This document shows, piece by piece, positions 51,887-62,300 of a DNA stretch of 64,000 nt (position 1 is its first letter; every line of letters begins with the position of its first letter). The notes beneath the pieces were generated by a model. It made no database searches, was not told the origin of the DNA, and saw only the letters and a list, made by a program, of their open reading frames with translations. The stretch comes from Bin87 sp963663945 (lineage in GTDB: Bacteria > Chloroflexota > Dehalococcoidia > Lucifugimonadales > UBA3495), in NCBI GenBank assembly GCA_963663945.1, contig OY760687.1:2604001-2668000 (forward strand), given 5' to 3'. The position numbers and the translations under genes were made by a program.

Positions 51887-52129
51887 TCACCGAGCCAGCG
51901 TCTCGCCCAACGGCGTGATCTGGAAAGTACCGCCCTCACCCACAATCCACCCGTCCCGTTCCATATCGTGGAGTTCCCTAGCCACGGCCTGCTGTTCGTA
52001 CCATTGATAGGTCACCCTCAGTGTGCCAACTTCCAGGACCCGTTGGTCATCGCGGTTGACGATCACGCCGCGTCGGTCACAGCCAGGTTCCATCGCCTTC
52101 TTGAGCAGCCACATCGCCCGCACGTCCAA
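51887..52129 (-). CDS. small hypothetical protein, winged-helix-like
   Basis: An 80-codon ORF reading AMWLLKKAMEPGCDRRGVIV, then EQQAVARELHDMERDGWIVG and EGGTFQITPLGETLAR. The second half has the feel of a winged-helix end (a helix, then a beta wing with DGWIV...FQITPLGETLA), but no family was recognised and the ORF is short. The terminator at 51691-51731 lies downstream on the same strand, which would fit a real gene here. Confidence 0.35.
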   Translation of the reverse strand: MDVRAMWLLKKAMEPGCDRRGVIVNRDDQRVLEVGTLRVTYQWYEQQAVARELHDMERDGWIVGEGGTFQITPLGETLAR

Positions 52130-52555
52130 GGTCTCTACCCCCCCACATTTACATCAGATCGAACGGCGGCATACCGCACCACCGGGCGGGAACCTTCGCA
52201 ACTCCCAACGCTGAGGGAGCTGGTGTCCGAACGTTTGCGACCATCGAGGCAATTCTTCAGTGATTCCCAACACCCAAACGTGTGTGCGGGATGCCCTCGA
52301 CTTGCGTAGTCCCCAGGCAACACCAGCCGACGGCGTACCGTGTTGCAAATGATTATTGGCGCATACTAAATCCATCGAATTCGTGACCAGTTAGCAACCC
52401 GTCTGGCGTTTGGTCCCGCCCTGCGGTTGCGGTGGGTAATGGAGCCAAAAGCCTGGAATCAAGCGTTGACCAGCTCCATTGGAGCAGCAGCAACCGACGC
52501 AATAGCCCGCTTTCTTGTTCAATTCGCCAACACGATGCTGCGGTGTCATCATACG
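52130..52555. other. no supported gene
   Basis: Only short overlapping ORFs without recognisable features are seen. It lies between two minus-strand genes and nothing repeated or structured stood out. Confidence 0.35.
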
Positions 52556-52924
52556 TCAGTGCACGCCTGGTAGGGGTGAACCCGGAGGAGTCCGAAAAAA
52601 CGGTATTAACGCTGTATAACCCGTGCCGCCGCAGGACGGGCAGCGGAAAGCTTCACCGTCAGTGGCGAAAAACCAGCCGACAGTCGCCTCGTGGCAGTGG
52701 GGACACCGACCTTTCCAACGAGAATATCCATCAGGCAGGTGTCTTACGCGAGCGAGGATCAGCGGACGGGCAGTATCCTGCTGCCAACCATGCGCTTTGG
52801 GTTCTGCAGGCACCGACCTACGGCAACCTACACATGGGTCGTCAGGTTCACATTCCGCAGTATCCACCGGATTGCCGCAATGAGGACATGGAAAACGCCA
52901 CACGGGAACGGGTAGATCAGTCAT
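52556..52924 (-). CDS. small zinc-ribbon protein
   Basis: ATG 52922-52924 (MTDLPVPVWRFPCPHCGNPV), preceded by GGGGGAGCGGCAC, gives 122 residues. Three CxxC-type knuckle pairs are visible: CPHCGN ... CVGCRR, CPHCHE, and CPSCGG. These would form two zinc ribbons joined by a charged segment (QQDTARPLILARVRHLPDGY). No function was recognised. The longer open frame to 53164 has no start signal. Such small ribbons often act in nucleic-acid or protein binding, but nothing here narrows it. Confidence 0.55.
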   Translation of the reverse strand: MTDLPVPVWRFPCPHCGNPVDTAECEPDDPCVGCRRSVPAEPKAHGWQQDTARPLILARVRHLPDGYSRWKGRCPHCHEATVGWFFATDGEAFRCPSCGGTGYTALIPFFRTPPGSPLPGVH

Positions 52925-53304
52925 GTGCCGCTCCCCCTTTTGGGGGTCCTCATCCTGCGTTGCGGACCCCCGAGGGCCATGTGTCGGAATCTGCGACTTC
53001 GCTTCGGCACCAGGTTCGCCGCGCCTTGCAGCGGCGTGCTCAACCCGCCGTCGCATCGACAAACGTCTCGCAGCATCCAGACCCAACGGAAGCCGTTGAC
53101 CGCCCATCTTCGAAATGCCACTTCGTCTCCGCCCGCCGGAACAACCGAGCCCGAACCCATGCAATATACGTGAGATGCTACAACAAATCGCATATGACCC
53201 AGATGTTTTCGTATCGTTTTGTCATATGAAAATTTGTACAATCCAGCGCGCCGACAGCCCAGTGGCGTCCATCCACAGATAGCGGTGGGATCAAGGGGAC
53301 GAGC
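52925..53304. other. no supported gene
   Basis: Overlapping ORFs on both strands have no recognisable domain. No repeat or RNA structure was identified here. Confidence 0.35.
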
Positions 53305-54187
53305 ATAGTCCAGCCAGATCAACGGGATCGTGAGATCGAAGCGCTCGAGGAACGCCTGTCGCGGCTGAGACAAGCGAACCCGAGCATCAATGAGAGCCTG
53401 GACTTCGACGCGGCGATGGAGGGAGCTCTGGACTCTGCCCGTTTCCTCACGCGTGCGCGATACGGCGTGATGACCCTAATTGATGACGAGGGCCAGGTGC
53501 GGGACTTCCTGTCCTCGGAGATGACCGGCGAGGAAACGGAACAGGTGTGGATGATCCCGCAGAGATGACAGCTTTTCGAGTACCGGGGTTGTATCTCCGG
53601 GCCGCTGCGGATCCCAGACCTGATGGATCAGGCCATATCAATGGGCCTTGCCGAATTCCGGCCGGCCCTGCCGGTCGGGCAGGCGGTCCCGTTTCTGGCG
53701 TCGCAGGTGTTCCACCGGGGTCAGCGGGTGGGCAACATTTTTCTGGCCGACAAGGACGGCGGCGAAGAGTTCACCCGGGCCGACGAAGAAAGTCTGGTGA
53801 TGTTCGCATCCCCGGCGGCGCTGGTCATTGCCAACGCCCGCACGTACCGGGACGGTCAGCAGCCCCGAAACGATCTGGAGACCCTGGTGAACACCTCCCC
53901 AGTCGGCGTTGCCGCGTTCGACGCCCGGGCGGGGGCGCCGGCATCGTTGAACCGGGAGGCGATGCGCATCGTGGAGAGCCTGCGGGAACCTGAACAGTCG
54001 CATCAGGAACTGCTGGGGGCGGTGACCTGTGCGCGCGCCAATCGGCGCGCACTCTCGCTCTTGAATTTTCCCATGCCCGAGCTGTTGAGCGCCGGAGCAA
54101 CCGTCCGATCCGAGGAGATAGTCCTGCGCGTTCCCGACGGTCGGAGCGTGAACGTCCTCCTCAACGCAACCGCCATCCATTATAAAA
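53305..54187 (+). pseudogene. GAF-PAS kinase paralogue, broken by a stop codon and truncated by the 1.25 kb repeat
   Basis: The frame reads EIEALEERLSRLRQANPSIN ESLDFDAAMEGALDSA (split here), parallel to the start of the fusion kinase at 43797, then RARYGVMTLIDDEGQVRDFL. A TGA at 53566-53568 interrupts it after VWMIPQR. The same frame continues EFRPALPVGQAVPFLASQVF, RVGNIFLADKDGGEEFTRAD EESLVMFASPAALVIANART (split here), a PAS-like part and VRSEEIVLRVPDGRSVNVLL NATAIH. At 54188 the 1.25 kb repeat begins and the HisKA and later domains are lost. The gene is a dead paralogue of the fusion kinase, cut off by the element junction. Confidence 0.8.
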
Positions 54188-55440
54188 CCAGCGTGCCGGT
54201 TGGATTTATCGATAACCCCGCCCCACTCGAACGGGGACGCCGCTGCCAGTACTCATCACCGGCGTCGCGGTAACCGATTTTGAAACGCTGGATCATCGCC
54301 CCCAAACCCTTTGCGGAAGTTGAAACGGGTACCTAACCAAACCCGGCACGTCTTGACGGTTTGCTGATGGACCAATCCATTCGCGGTCCAGTTGAACTCC
54401 GGGACCCCTCCCGATTAGACGGACGATAGGTCACCCCCGCCCGCTGGTCATGGAGTTCTACAGATGCGCTTCAGGTCACGGCCGTGGCGGGCCAGGTGAT
54501 TTTCGGTCGGACGGTCAAGTTGCACAGTAACGCCGGAGCGGACACGGCGTCGTTACGCCGTGCGCGACCATTACGCTGGCGCCGGTTGGACCGCCCGGGT
54601 CGGCACCGAAATTGCACAAAATTTGTGCTCGGATAAGACGGCCGGGGATCCTGGAAGAGAATCCCTGTCGGCACTCTGCGCCACGCCAGTTGCTAAAAAA
54701 CTGTGGCTGCGCCGGGCATTTGTAGCCAAACGCAACAGCCGGCACAGAACCATGCCCGTAAGACACAGCACCATGGGCCATGGTGGCCTCGGCGATGCCC
54801 TCTAACGACGGTCTGACAAGGTGAACGTAGTCTGGAAATTCAACAACACCGGCCTGACCGTCGCCACGCTGTTCGAAACCGGGTAGAGACCCACCAGTGA
54901 TGAATTCTCAGATGGCTCGGAAGGGATCACTCGCCGGCAGACTGCGCTGTGGGATTGGAAGCTTGGTCAGCCGAACCGACGACGAGGCCATCCCCAGAGT
55001 GGGGGCAGCGGCACTGGGCATTCGACGGCGCCGTGGTTCACGACAACCGCACGCTGGAGCCTCCACCGCGACCATCGGCTGACGGCTCAGCGTCCGGCGG
55101 ACTCAAACCAATTCCGTCGTTCTCCATTGCTGCCATTTCATAGACGATTAACAACCGCACCGCGTGATCTGTGGATTTTTTGGTTTGCGGAGGCGGCTGG
55201 CAGTGTCACGACTCCTCATGTATAGACCGTTCAACCAGCGCACGCTGGTTTTTGCTATTGGGCGCCGTTTCACCACGTTCCCACCGCCTCAAAGTACGTT
55301 CATCGATCTCGAGGCTATGCGCGAATCGCTTTTGGCTAGTTTTCCCCGATTTCCGCACGTGCTTGATGCGCTCGCCTCTCACTGACCCCGAGGAAAGGGA
55401 TTGTTTGAAGTCGACCAATATCGCGCCTGTCGCAAAGGCG
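54188..55440. repeat. 1.25 kb repeat, copy B
   Basis: Matches 2579-3831 at constant offset 51609. It retains the HTH gene (55206-55418). Its left end cuts the kinase pseudogene, and the 138-codon ORF of copy A is represented only by its first ~40 codons. Its right end leads into an attachment core and then into the C-terminus of another recombinase. Confidence 0.9.
55206..55418 (-). CDS. small XRE-like HTH protein (copy B)
   Basis: Same 70-codon sequence as 3597-3809. Here the frame is open beyond the repeat, through the attachment core to 55499 (MAHPISEFTWNGGDGQGRSP...), giving up to 97 codons. This may be the arrangement in the circular or tandem form of the element, with the start on the recombinase side. 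Confidence 0.45.
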   Translation of the reverse strand: MVDFKQSLSSGSVRGERIKHVRKSGKTSQKRFAHSLEIDERTLRRWERGETAPNSKNQRALVERSIHEES

Positions 55441-55443
55441 GGG

Positions 55444-56174
55444 GAGCGCCCTTGCCCGTCTCCACCATTCCATGTAAATTCCGATATGGGGTGCGCCACA
55501 CTTCGAGGTCTTCTCTGTAGTCCATCGCTTGGAAAAGTGCGTAGAAGGCTTTCATGGGCCGGAACCCCACTACCTCCCGGATTTCCAGATCAACATAGAC
55601 GCTGTGGAACACCGCCAACAACAAGCGATTGCGCTGACCGGCTTCGGCTGCTGCCCATAGTTCTTTCAGGTCGGCCAGGATCTTGACCGTCTCGGCCGCG
55701 TCATCCAGTTCCGGGACATAGATCGTGGTCAGTTCAGCCTCGGCGTTTTCTTTGATAATCAGATAGCGTTCCTTGGACACGTCGCCTTCCAGGTACAGTT
55801 CCTGAGCCCGCTCGATCTTTCTCTGCAGAGCCTCGCGCCTTTTGGGGCTTTCGTTCCGGTCGGTTCCTGCGACGTAGTTTTTTGACTATCCAGTCAACCC
55901 AGTCGGGCCGCAGGTTGAACCCGCGGAAGATCTAGTCGACCTGGTATTCAAACCCGCGACCGACAAACGATTGGCCGACATGAGCGCAGAGTCGGTCCGT
56001 GGCTTTTCGGGCCACCACGTAATAGGTCTTGCCATCTTGCCCCTGTCTCTGCGACCACTGCTTCGTCCTGTACCGGTGACAGCGCAGCAGGCTAGTGAGC
56101 ATGTGAGGGTTCGGGCTGGTGCGGCTGACCGAAGCCGATTTCCGGGATCGGTCGAGGGTGGTGCGTGATGGCAT
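55444..56174 (-). pseudogene. decayed second large serine recombinase
   Basis: Two minus-strand pieces remain. At 55932-56174 is the zinc-ribbon region (SPNPHMLTSLLRCHRYRTKQ WSQRQGQDGKTYYVVARKAT, split here), matching HPHLLTGLLRCHECGTELWS of the intact enzyme but with Cys replaced. At 55444-55780 is the C-terminal helical part (SKERYLIIKENAEAELTTIY; LLLAVFHSVYVDLEIREVVG), ending HGMVETG at the attachment core. The catalytic and Recombinase domains are missing and frameshifts and a stop separate the pieces. The sequence has only moderate similarity to the recombinase at 644-2311, so this is a different but related element. Confidence 0.75.
55455..55471. other. attachment core at the element-element junction
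   Basis: CCCGTCTCCACCATTCC is identical to 764-780 at the ssrA end. To its left is the right end of the ssrA-type element and to its right the C-terminus of a second recombinase, the order expected of a circular junction or of tandem elements. Confidence 0.6.
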
Positions 56175-56247
56175 GTTCGCTCCTAATGTGAGCAGCCTGG
56201 AGCCACCGGCGCCGGTCGCTCCGGCCGTTTGCGGAGACTGGCGTGAA

Positions 56248-56291
56248 AAGACGCCCCGGGGACGGGCTATGCGCCGGGTCCTTCGGGGCGT
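56248..56291 (-). terminator. rho-independent terminator of the giant gene
   Basis: Stem ACGCCCCG (56251-56258) / CGGGGCGT (56284-56291) with further GC pairing inside, followed on the minus strand by TCTTTTC. It lies 27 bases past the stop of the giant repeat protein. Confidence 0.65.
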
Positions 56292-56317
56292 TCGGTTAGC
56301 GGAGTGGTCGCGGCGAG

Positions 56318-59300
56318 TTACGGGGTGTTCACCCGGTGGCGGTGCTGGTCCTCGACCCAGGGGTGTTTGACGAAGGCCTCGTCAGTCTCGCCGGCGGCGG
56401 TGATAACCGAGCCGTTCAGCTGCAGGCCGTTCGAGCGCATGTACACTCCGTCGTCGTCGCGGTCCTCGGCTACGACGGTGTAGTGGAAGTGGAGCGTGTC
56501 GCTCGTGGAGTCCTGGGCCGAGTATTGGGCCAGACGCAGCGTCTCACCGATGATCAGCCGGAAGAAGGGCGACCCGCCGGCGGTGTTCAGGTCGATGTCG
56601 TCGTTGAACCGTACGGTCGCGGTGATCACATCGCCGGTGCGGTAGGTTCTGTCATCGCCGGCGTCGCTGGCGAGGGCCAGATTGGTGATGTAGCGGTAAT
56701 GTCTGGGCAGGATTTTGTGGTCCGGGAATTCGCCGTCGAGGCGACCAGGCCGTTGGTGTTCCAGGATTGCGTCCCTTCCTGTCGAGGCGTGGCGGATTGA
56801 ACCGCGGCCCGCGTGGAGCTGGTTGGCGCCCATGTAGATCCCACTATGGTCCCTGGTTCTCTGTGGAATGGTCCATGAGAAATACAGGGTCCGGCTGCCC
56901 GAGCCGCTCGAGTAGCGGAGGTAGGGCGCGTTGTCGGCGCCGGGGGAGTCGTCGACGCGCAGGCGCATGTGTGGCGTGCCTTTCGTCGTGTCGACGACGA
57001 CCGAGGCGTCGAAGGTGACGCTGAACGATATGGTCTCGCCAATGCGGTAGGTGTCGCCGCTCCGGGGGCTGGATTCGATCCTGACGCCCCGGTTGATGAT
57101 GCGTGGTGCGGCGTTGACCCGGTGGTCTGGCTGGTCGTCCAGTTCCAGATGGAACAGGTTGGCGTGGAGTGTGTGGCCGCTCAGGTCGACGCTGACGCTC
57201 TGACCCGAGATCGAGTTTCGGGGGATGGAAACGCCGTCCGGGTCCGAGTCCTGTTCGACCACGGTGTAGGCGAAGGTGAGGACGTGGCCGGATGCGTCAG
57301 TGCTTGAATAATGGGCTTCGCGCTGGCTTTCGCCGATGGTCAGTGGCAACCAGAGCTCGCCGCTGGCGGTTTCGAAGGTCACGGTGACCGGCTGGTCGAA
57401 CGTCACGGTCGCGGTGATCACATCCCCGGCGGCGTAGGTCCGGTCTGCGCCCGGGTCGCTGCTGATGGCGAGCCCGGTGATCACCGGCCGGATGGCGGCG
57501 ATTGTAGATCCGTCCACCTTGTGTCCGGCGAATATGCCGGGCGCCGGGTGTGTGAGGTCGGCGTCCGTGCCGATCTGGGAGTGGGTGATCGATGCGCCAT
57601 CCAGGTTAACGGCGTTGGCTGCCATGGATACGCCATCGTCGTCGCTGTCGGCCTGGACCACGGTGTACGAGAACACCAGGCTGCGGTCAGATGAACTACT
57701 GGCGTCATAGGCGGCGGTGCGGAGGTTGTCGCCGATGGTGAATTCCAGGTACGGAGATCCGTCAATGACATCGACCGTCACGTCGGAATCGAAAGCCACG
57801 ATGAACGTGATGATTTCGTTCTGGCCATAGGTATCGTCGGAGGATGGCGTGGATGCGATCTGCAGGCCGCCCGTGACGATCAGCGGGATCTTGTTGACCA
57901 CGTGGGCCGGATTGTCGGGGAGGGCCGCGTGGGCCAGGGACGCATCGACGGTGTCGTCGCTGTTCCTGATGGTTGCGCCGTTCAGCGATATTGCGTTGGC
58001 GGCGATGGACACGCCGTCCTGGTCGCTGTCTTCGGCGACGACGGTGTAATAGAAGTGCATGTCGATGGTTCCGCTAATGGAGCCGACGTATGCGGCGTTT
58101 CGCACCGCGGCGCCGATGGTCAGCGCGATGGTCGGCGTCCCGTTGGTTTCGTCGATGTTCACCTCCTCATCGAAAGTCACGATGACGTTGATCGTGCTGC
58201 CGGTGATGTAGGTCTGGAGCCGGCTGGGATCGGTACCGAACTCGATACTGCTTATCCTGGGCCGCGGGATGTTGATCACGCTGCCGTCGACCTTGTGCTC
58301 GGCAAGAGTCCCGCTGTCGCCGGCCGGGCCGTGTCTCAGGTTGGCGTTCCGTCCGGTGGTGATGTGGGTGATGGTTCCGCCGTCCAGGAACAGCTGGTTG
58401 AGGCTGATGAATATGCCGTTGCTGTCCCGGTCGCCCGACTGGACGGTGTAGTCGAACTCCAGGGTTTTTGTACCGGAGCCGCGGGCGTAGCGGAAGCGGG
58501 CTCTGTCGTCGTCGTCGTTGTGGTAGGCCGCGAACAGCACGTCGACCCTGGGCGTGCCGTTGGTGGTGTCCACGACAACCACGGAGTTGAAAGTGACGCT
58601 GATGGTGATGGTCTCGTTCAGGCCGTAGGTCTCGTCGCCCAGGGGAGACGACGTGACGTCGACGCCGTTGTTGACAATGGCCGGGGCCCGGTTGATCCGA
58701 TGGCCTGTCTGGTTGGGCAAGGCCCGATGGGCCAGGGATACGTCGTTTGCGGTTCCGGCGTACCGTATCGTGCCGCCGTCCAGTGTCAGGGAGTTGGCCG
58801 CGATGGACGGGCCATTGTTGTCGCGGTCCTCCGCGACGATGGTGTACGAGAAGGTGAGCACCAGGCCGGATGAGTCGGTGCTGGTGTACGCGGCGTTTCG
58901 AGTCATGGAGCCAATGGTGAGCGGTAGGTAGGGCGTGCCGCCGGTGGTGTCCACCGTTACCTGTTCGGCGAACGTCATCGCCACGGTGATGGTGTCACCG
59001 GTGGCGTAGGTGGCATGAATTCCCGGGTCACTGCTGATGCTCAGGGCGGTGATGTCCCGCCGGCCGACCTGGTGCTGCGGGAACACACCGTTGGTCCCGG
59101 GCAGCGGGTGGCTGAGATCTGCGTCCCTGCCCGTGGTGAAGTGTTTGATGGCGCCGTTGTTGAGCGCCAGGGCGTTGGCCGCGACGGATACGCCATCCTC
59201 GTCCAGGTCGCCGGATACCACGGCGTAGGAGAACGTCAGAATGCGGTTGGTGGCGTCGATGGTGGTGTAGGTGGCTTGCTTTGCAGTGCTGCCTACGGTG

Positions 59301-62300
59301 AGCGCCAGGGTCGGTGTGCCGTTGGTGGTATCCACGATCACGTCGGAGTCGAAGGTGACGCCGAATGTGATGGCCTCTCCGGGCGCGTAGGGGTTACCGC
59401 TGGCCGGGCTGGACGTGATGTCCACGCCGTCAGTGATTATCAGCGGTATCTTGTTGACCAGGTGGCCGGTCTGAGTTGCCAGGGCCGCATGGGTCAGGGA
59501 GGCGTCAACGGTGTCGGCCTTGTTCCTGATGGTGCCGGCGTTCAGCGCCAGCGAGTTGGCGGCGATGGCTATGCCGTCCTGATCGCTGTCGTCGGAGATC
59601 ACGGTGTAAGAGAAGGTCAGGACCGTCTCGCTGGAGTCGATCGACGTGTAGCCGGCGCTGCGGGCAGTGTCGCCGATCGTCAGCGCGAGGCTGGGCGTGC
59701 CGTCGGTGGTGTCCACCACGATTGCTTCGCTGTAGGTCACGGCGGCGGTGATAGCGTCGAAGGTGGCGTAGGTGTTGTCGGTTCCGGCGTTGCTGGTAAG
59801 CGTGACGCTGGTGATCGTGGGCGCGTCAGGAATGGCGTCGACCTTGTGACCGGCGAACAACCCGCTGGTCCCGGGCAGTGGGTGGCTGAGATCCGCGTCC
59901 CTGCCGGTGGTGGTGTGTTTGATCGTGCCGCTGTTGAGGGACAGGGCGTTGGCGGCGACGGATACGCCGTCGGTATCGAGATCGCCGGCAACCACGGTGT
60001 AGGAGAAGCCGAGGGTCTCGCCGTTGGCGCTGGTCGAGTTGTAGGTGGCGGTCTTGGAGGCGCTGCCGAGGGTGAACGCCAGCAGCGGGAACCCTCCGGC
60101 GGTGGTTACGGTGACGGGAGCATCGAAGGTGGCGGTGAAAGTGATCGTTTCACCGACCAGATAGGTGTCGCCGGATGCGGGGTTGGATGTGATCTGCACG
60201 CCGCCGGTGACGATCAGCGGTATCTTGTTGACCAAGTGGTCAGCTTGCGCGAGCAGGATTGTGTGGCCGAGGGAGGCGTCGGCGGTGTCGGCTTTGTTCC
60301 TGATCGTGCCGGAATTCAATGCCAGGGAGTCGGCGGCGATGGATATGCCGTCCTGGTCGCTGTCGTCGGCAACGACAGTGTAGGAGAAGGTCAGGACTGT
60401 CTCGCTGGAGTCGATCGACGTGTAGCCGGCGTTGCGGGCATTATCTCCGATGGTCAGTGTGAGGCCGGGCGTACCGTCGGTGGTGTCCACGGCGACGGCT
60501 TCGTCATAGGTCACGGTTGCGGTGATCGTATCGCCGGTGGCGTAGGTTTGGTCCGTGCCCGGGTTGCTGGTCAAAGCGACGGCGGTGACGGCCGGTTGGC
60601 CCGGGTCCGGGATCGTGCCGCCGTCGATAGTTGTTGAAGCCAGGGTTGTTTGAGCGGGGAGCCTGAGTATGGCGGTGAGTTCGGATTCCGCGTCTGTGAT
60701 CGCGCCTCCGTTGAGTTCGAGGGCGCTGGAGTCAATTTCGATCCCGTCGGTGTCGTGGTCGCCTGGTTGGACGGTGTACTCGAAATAGAGTGTCGCGGTT
60801 CCGGAACCGTCAGTGTAGTCCAGGTACGCGGTCTGGTCGGGATTGACCGTATCGCCCATGGTGAAGGCGATGCGGGGGTTTCCGTCGGTGGCGTCGACTG
60901 TGACGGAGTGGTTGAACGTGAGGCTGGCGCGGATGGTCTCGCCGTTTCCGTAGGGTCCGTCGGTTGCCGGTGTTGAGACGATCTGGAGGCCGTTATTGAT
61001 TATGTAGGGGTGATTTGCGGTTCCCTGAACGCTGATGTGCAGTTCCTGCGGCTGGCCGAATCCAATGTTGACCCAGTTGCTGCTGGCTCTGGTGTGCCAG
61101 TTTTCGATGGTCCAACCGGCGACCGTTCCGGGGTCTTCCTGGTCGTCACGGGCCATGGAGAACCGGGCGTGGGCGTTGTTGACGCAGCCGCTGGTGCACC
61201 GTATGACGAACATGTAGGCCGTCGAGGGTTCGAGCTCGATGTTGTTGGGGTCGGTGAATACTGGCATCGTGAGATCGGCGACGGGACTGGTGTGCGTGAG
61301 CGTAGTGAGTTTGGCGCCCCGCTGGTTGTTTGTCAGGTGGTGGACGGAGGCTTCCAGAGTGATGGTGTCTGCGGACCGCCCGTTACGGGTGATGGCGGTG
61401 ACCGATTCCAGGCGGTAGCCGCGTCCGGATCCGGTGCGGAATACCTGGCCAATGCCGCTGTTGGAACTGTCGATTTTTAGCGAACTCTCGCGCGGGGAGT
61501 TGAAATTGGCGACCAATACAGTGGCTGCGGGTGCGTCGGTTCCGTTGGTGGCACTTGACGCGTTTACGGAGTGGCCGGTGAAGACTCCGTTAGTACCGGG
61601 CAGAGGGTGGCTGAGGTCGGCGTCCTTGCCGGTGGTCGTGTGTTTGATGGTGCCGTTGTTCAGTGCGATGGCGTTGGCGGGCACGGACAGTCCGTCGTCG
61701 TCCAGGTCGTCGTCGGCCACTGTGTAGGAGAAGGTCAGGATGCGGTTGGTGACGTCGACGGCGGCGTAGGCGGCGCTCTTCGCGGTGGTTCCGACCGTCA
61801 ACGCCAGGGTTGGTGTTCCGTCCGTGGTGTCGATGGCAACGTCGGAGTCGAAGGTGACGCCGAAGGAGATGGTCTCGTCCGGCCGGTAGGTGTCGCCGTT
61901 GGAGGGAGCGGACGTGATGTCTATGCCGTTCGCAATGATCAGCGGAATCTTGTTGACTAGGTTAACAGCTTGCGCGGGCAGGGCCGCATGGCTCAGGGAC
62001 GCGTCGATGGTGTCGGCCTTGTTCCTGATCGTGCCGCTGTTCAGGGCCAGCGAATCGGCAGCGATGGATATGCCGTCCTGGTCGCTGTCGTCGGAGACCA
62101 CGGTGTAGGAGAAGGTCAGGGTTGTTGCGGCGGAATCGATGGTGGTGTAGCCGGCGCTGCGGGCGTTGCTCCCAACGGTGAGCGTCAGACTGGGCGTGCC
62201 GCTTGTGGTGTCGACGGCGACGGCTTCGCTGTAGGTCACGGCTACGGTGATCGCGTCGCCGGTGGCGTAGGTGTTGTCGGTTCCGGCGTCGCTGCTCAGA

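Noticed and set aside
59015..60637. 540-codon plus-strand ORF inside the giant gene
   Set aside because: It merely reflects the repeat period of the giant protein on the opposite strand.
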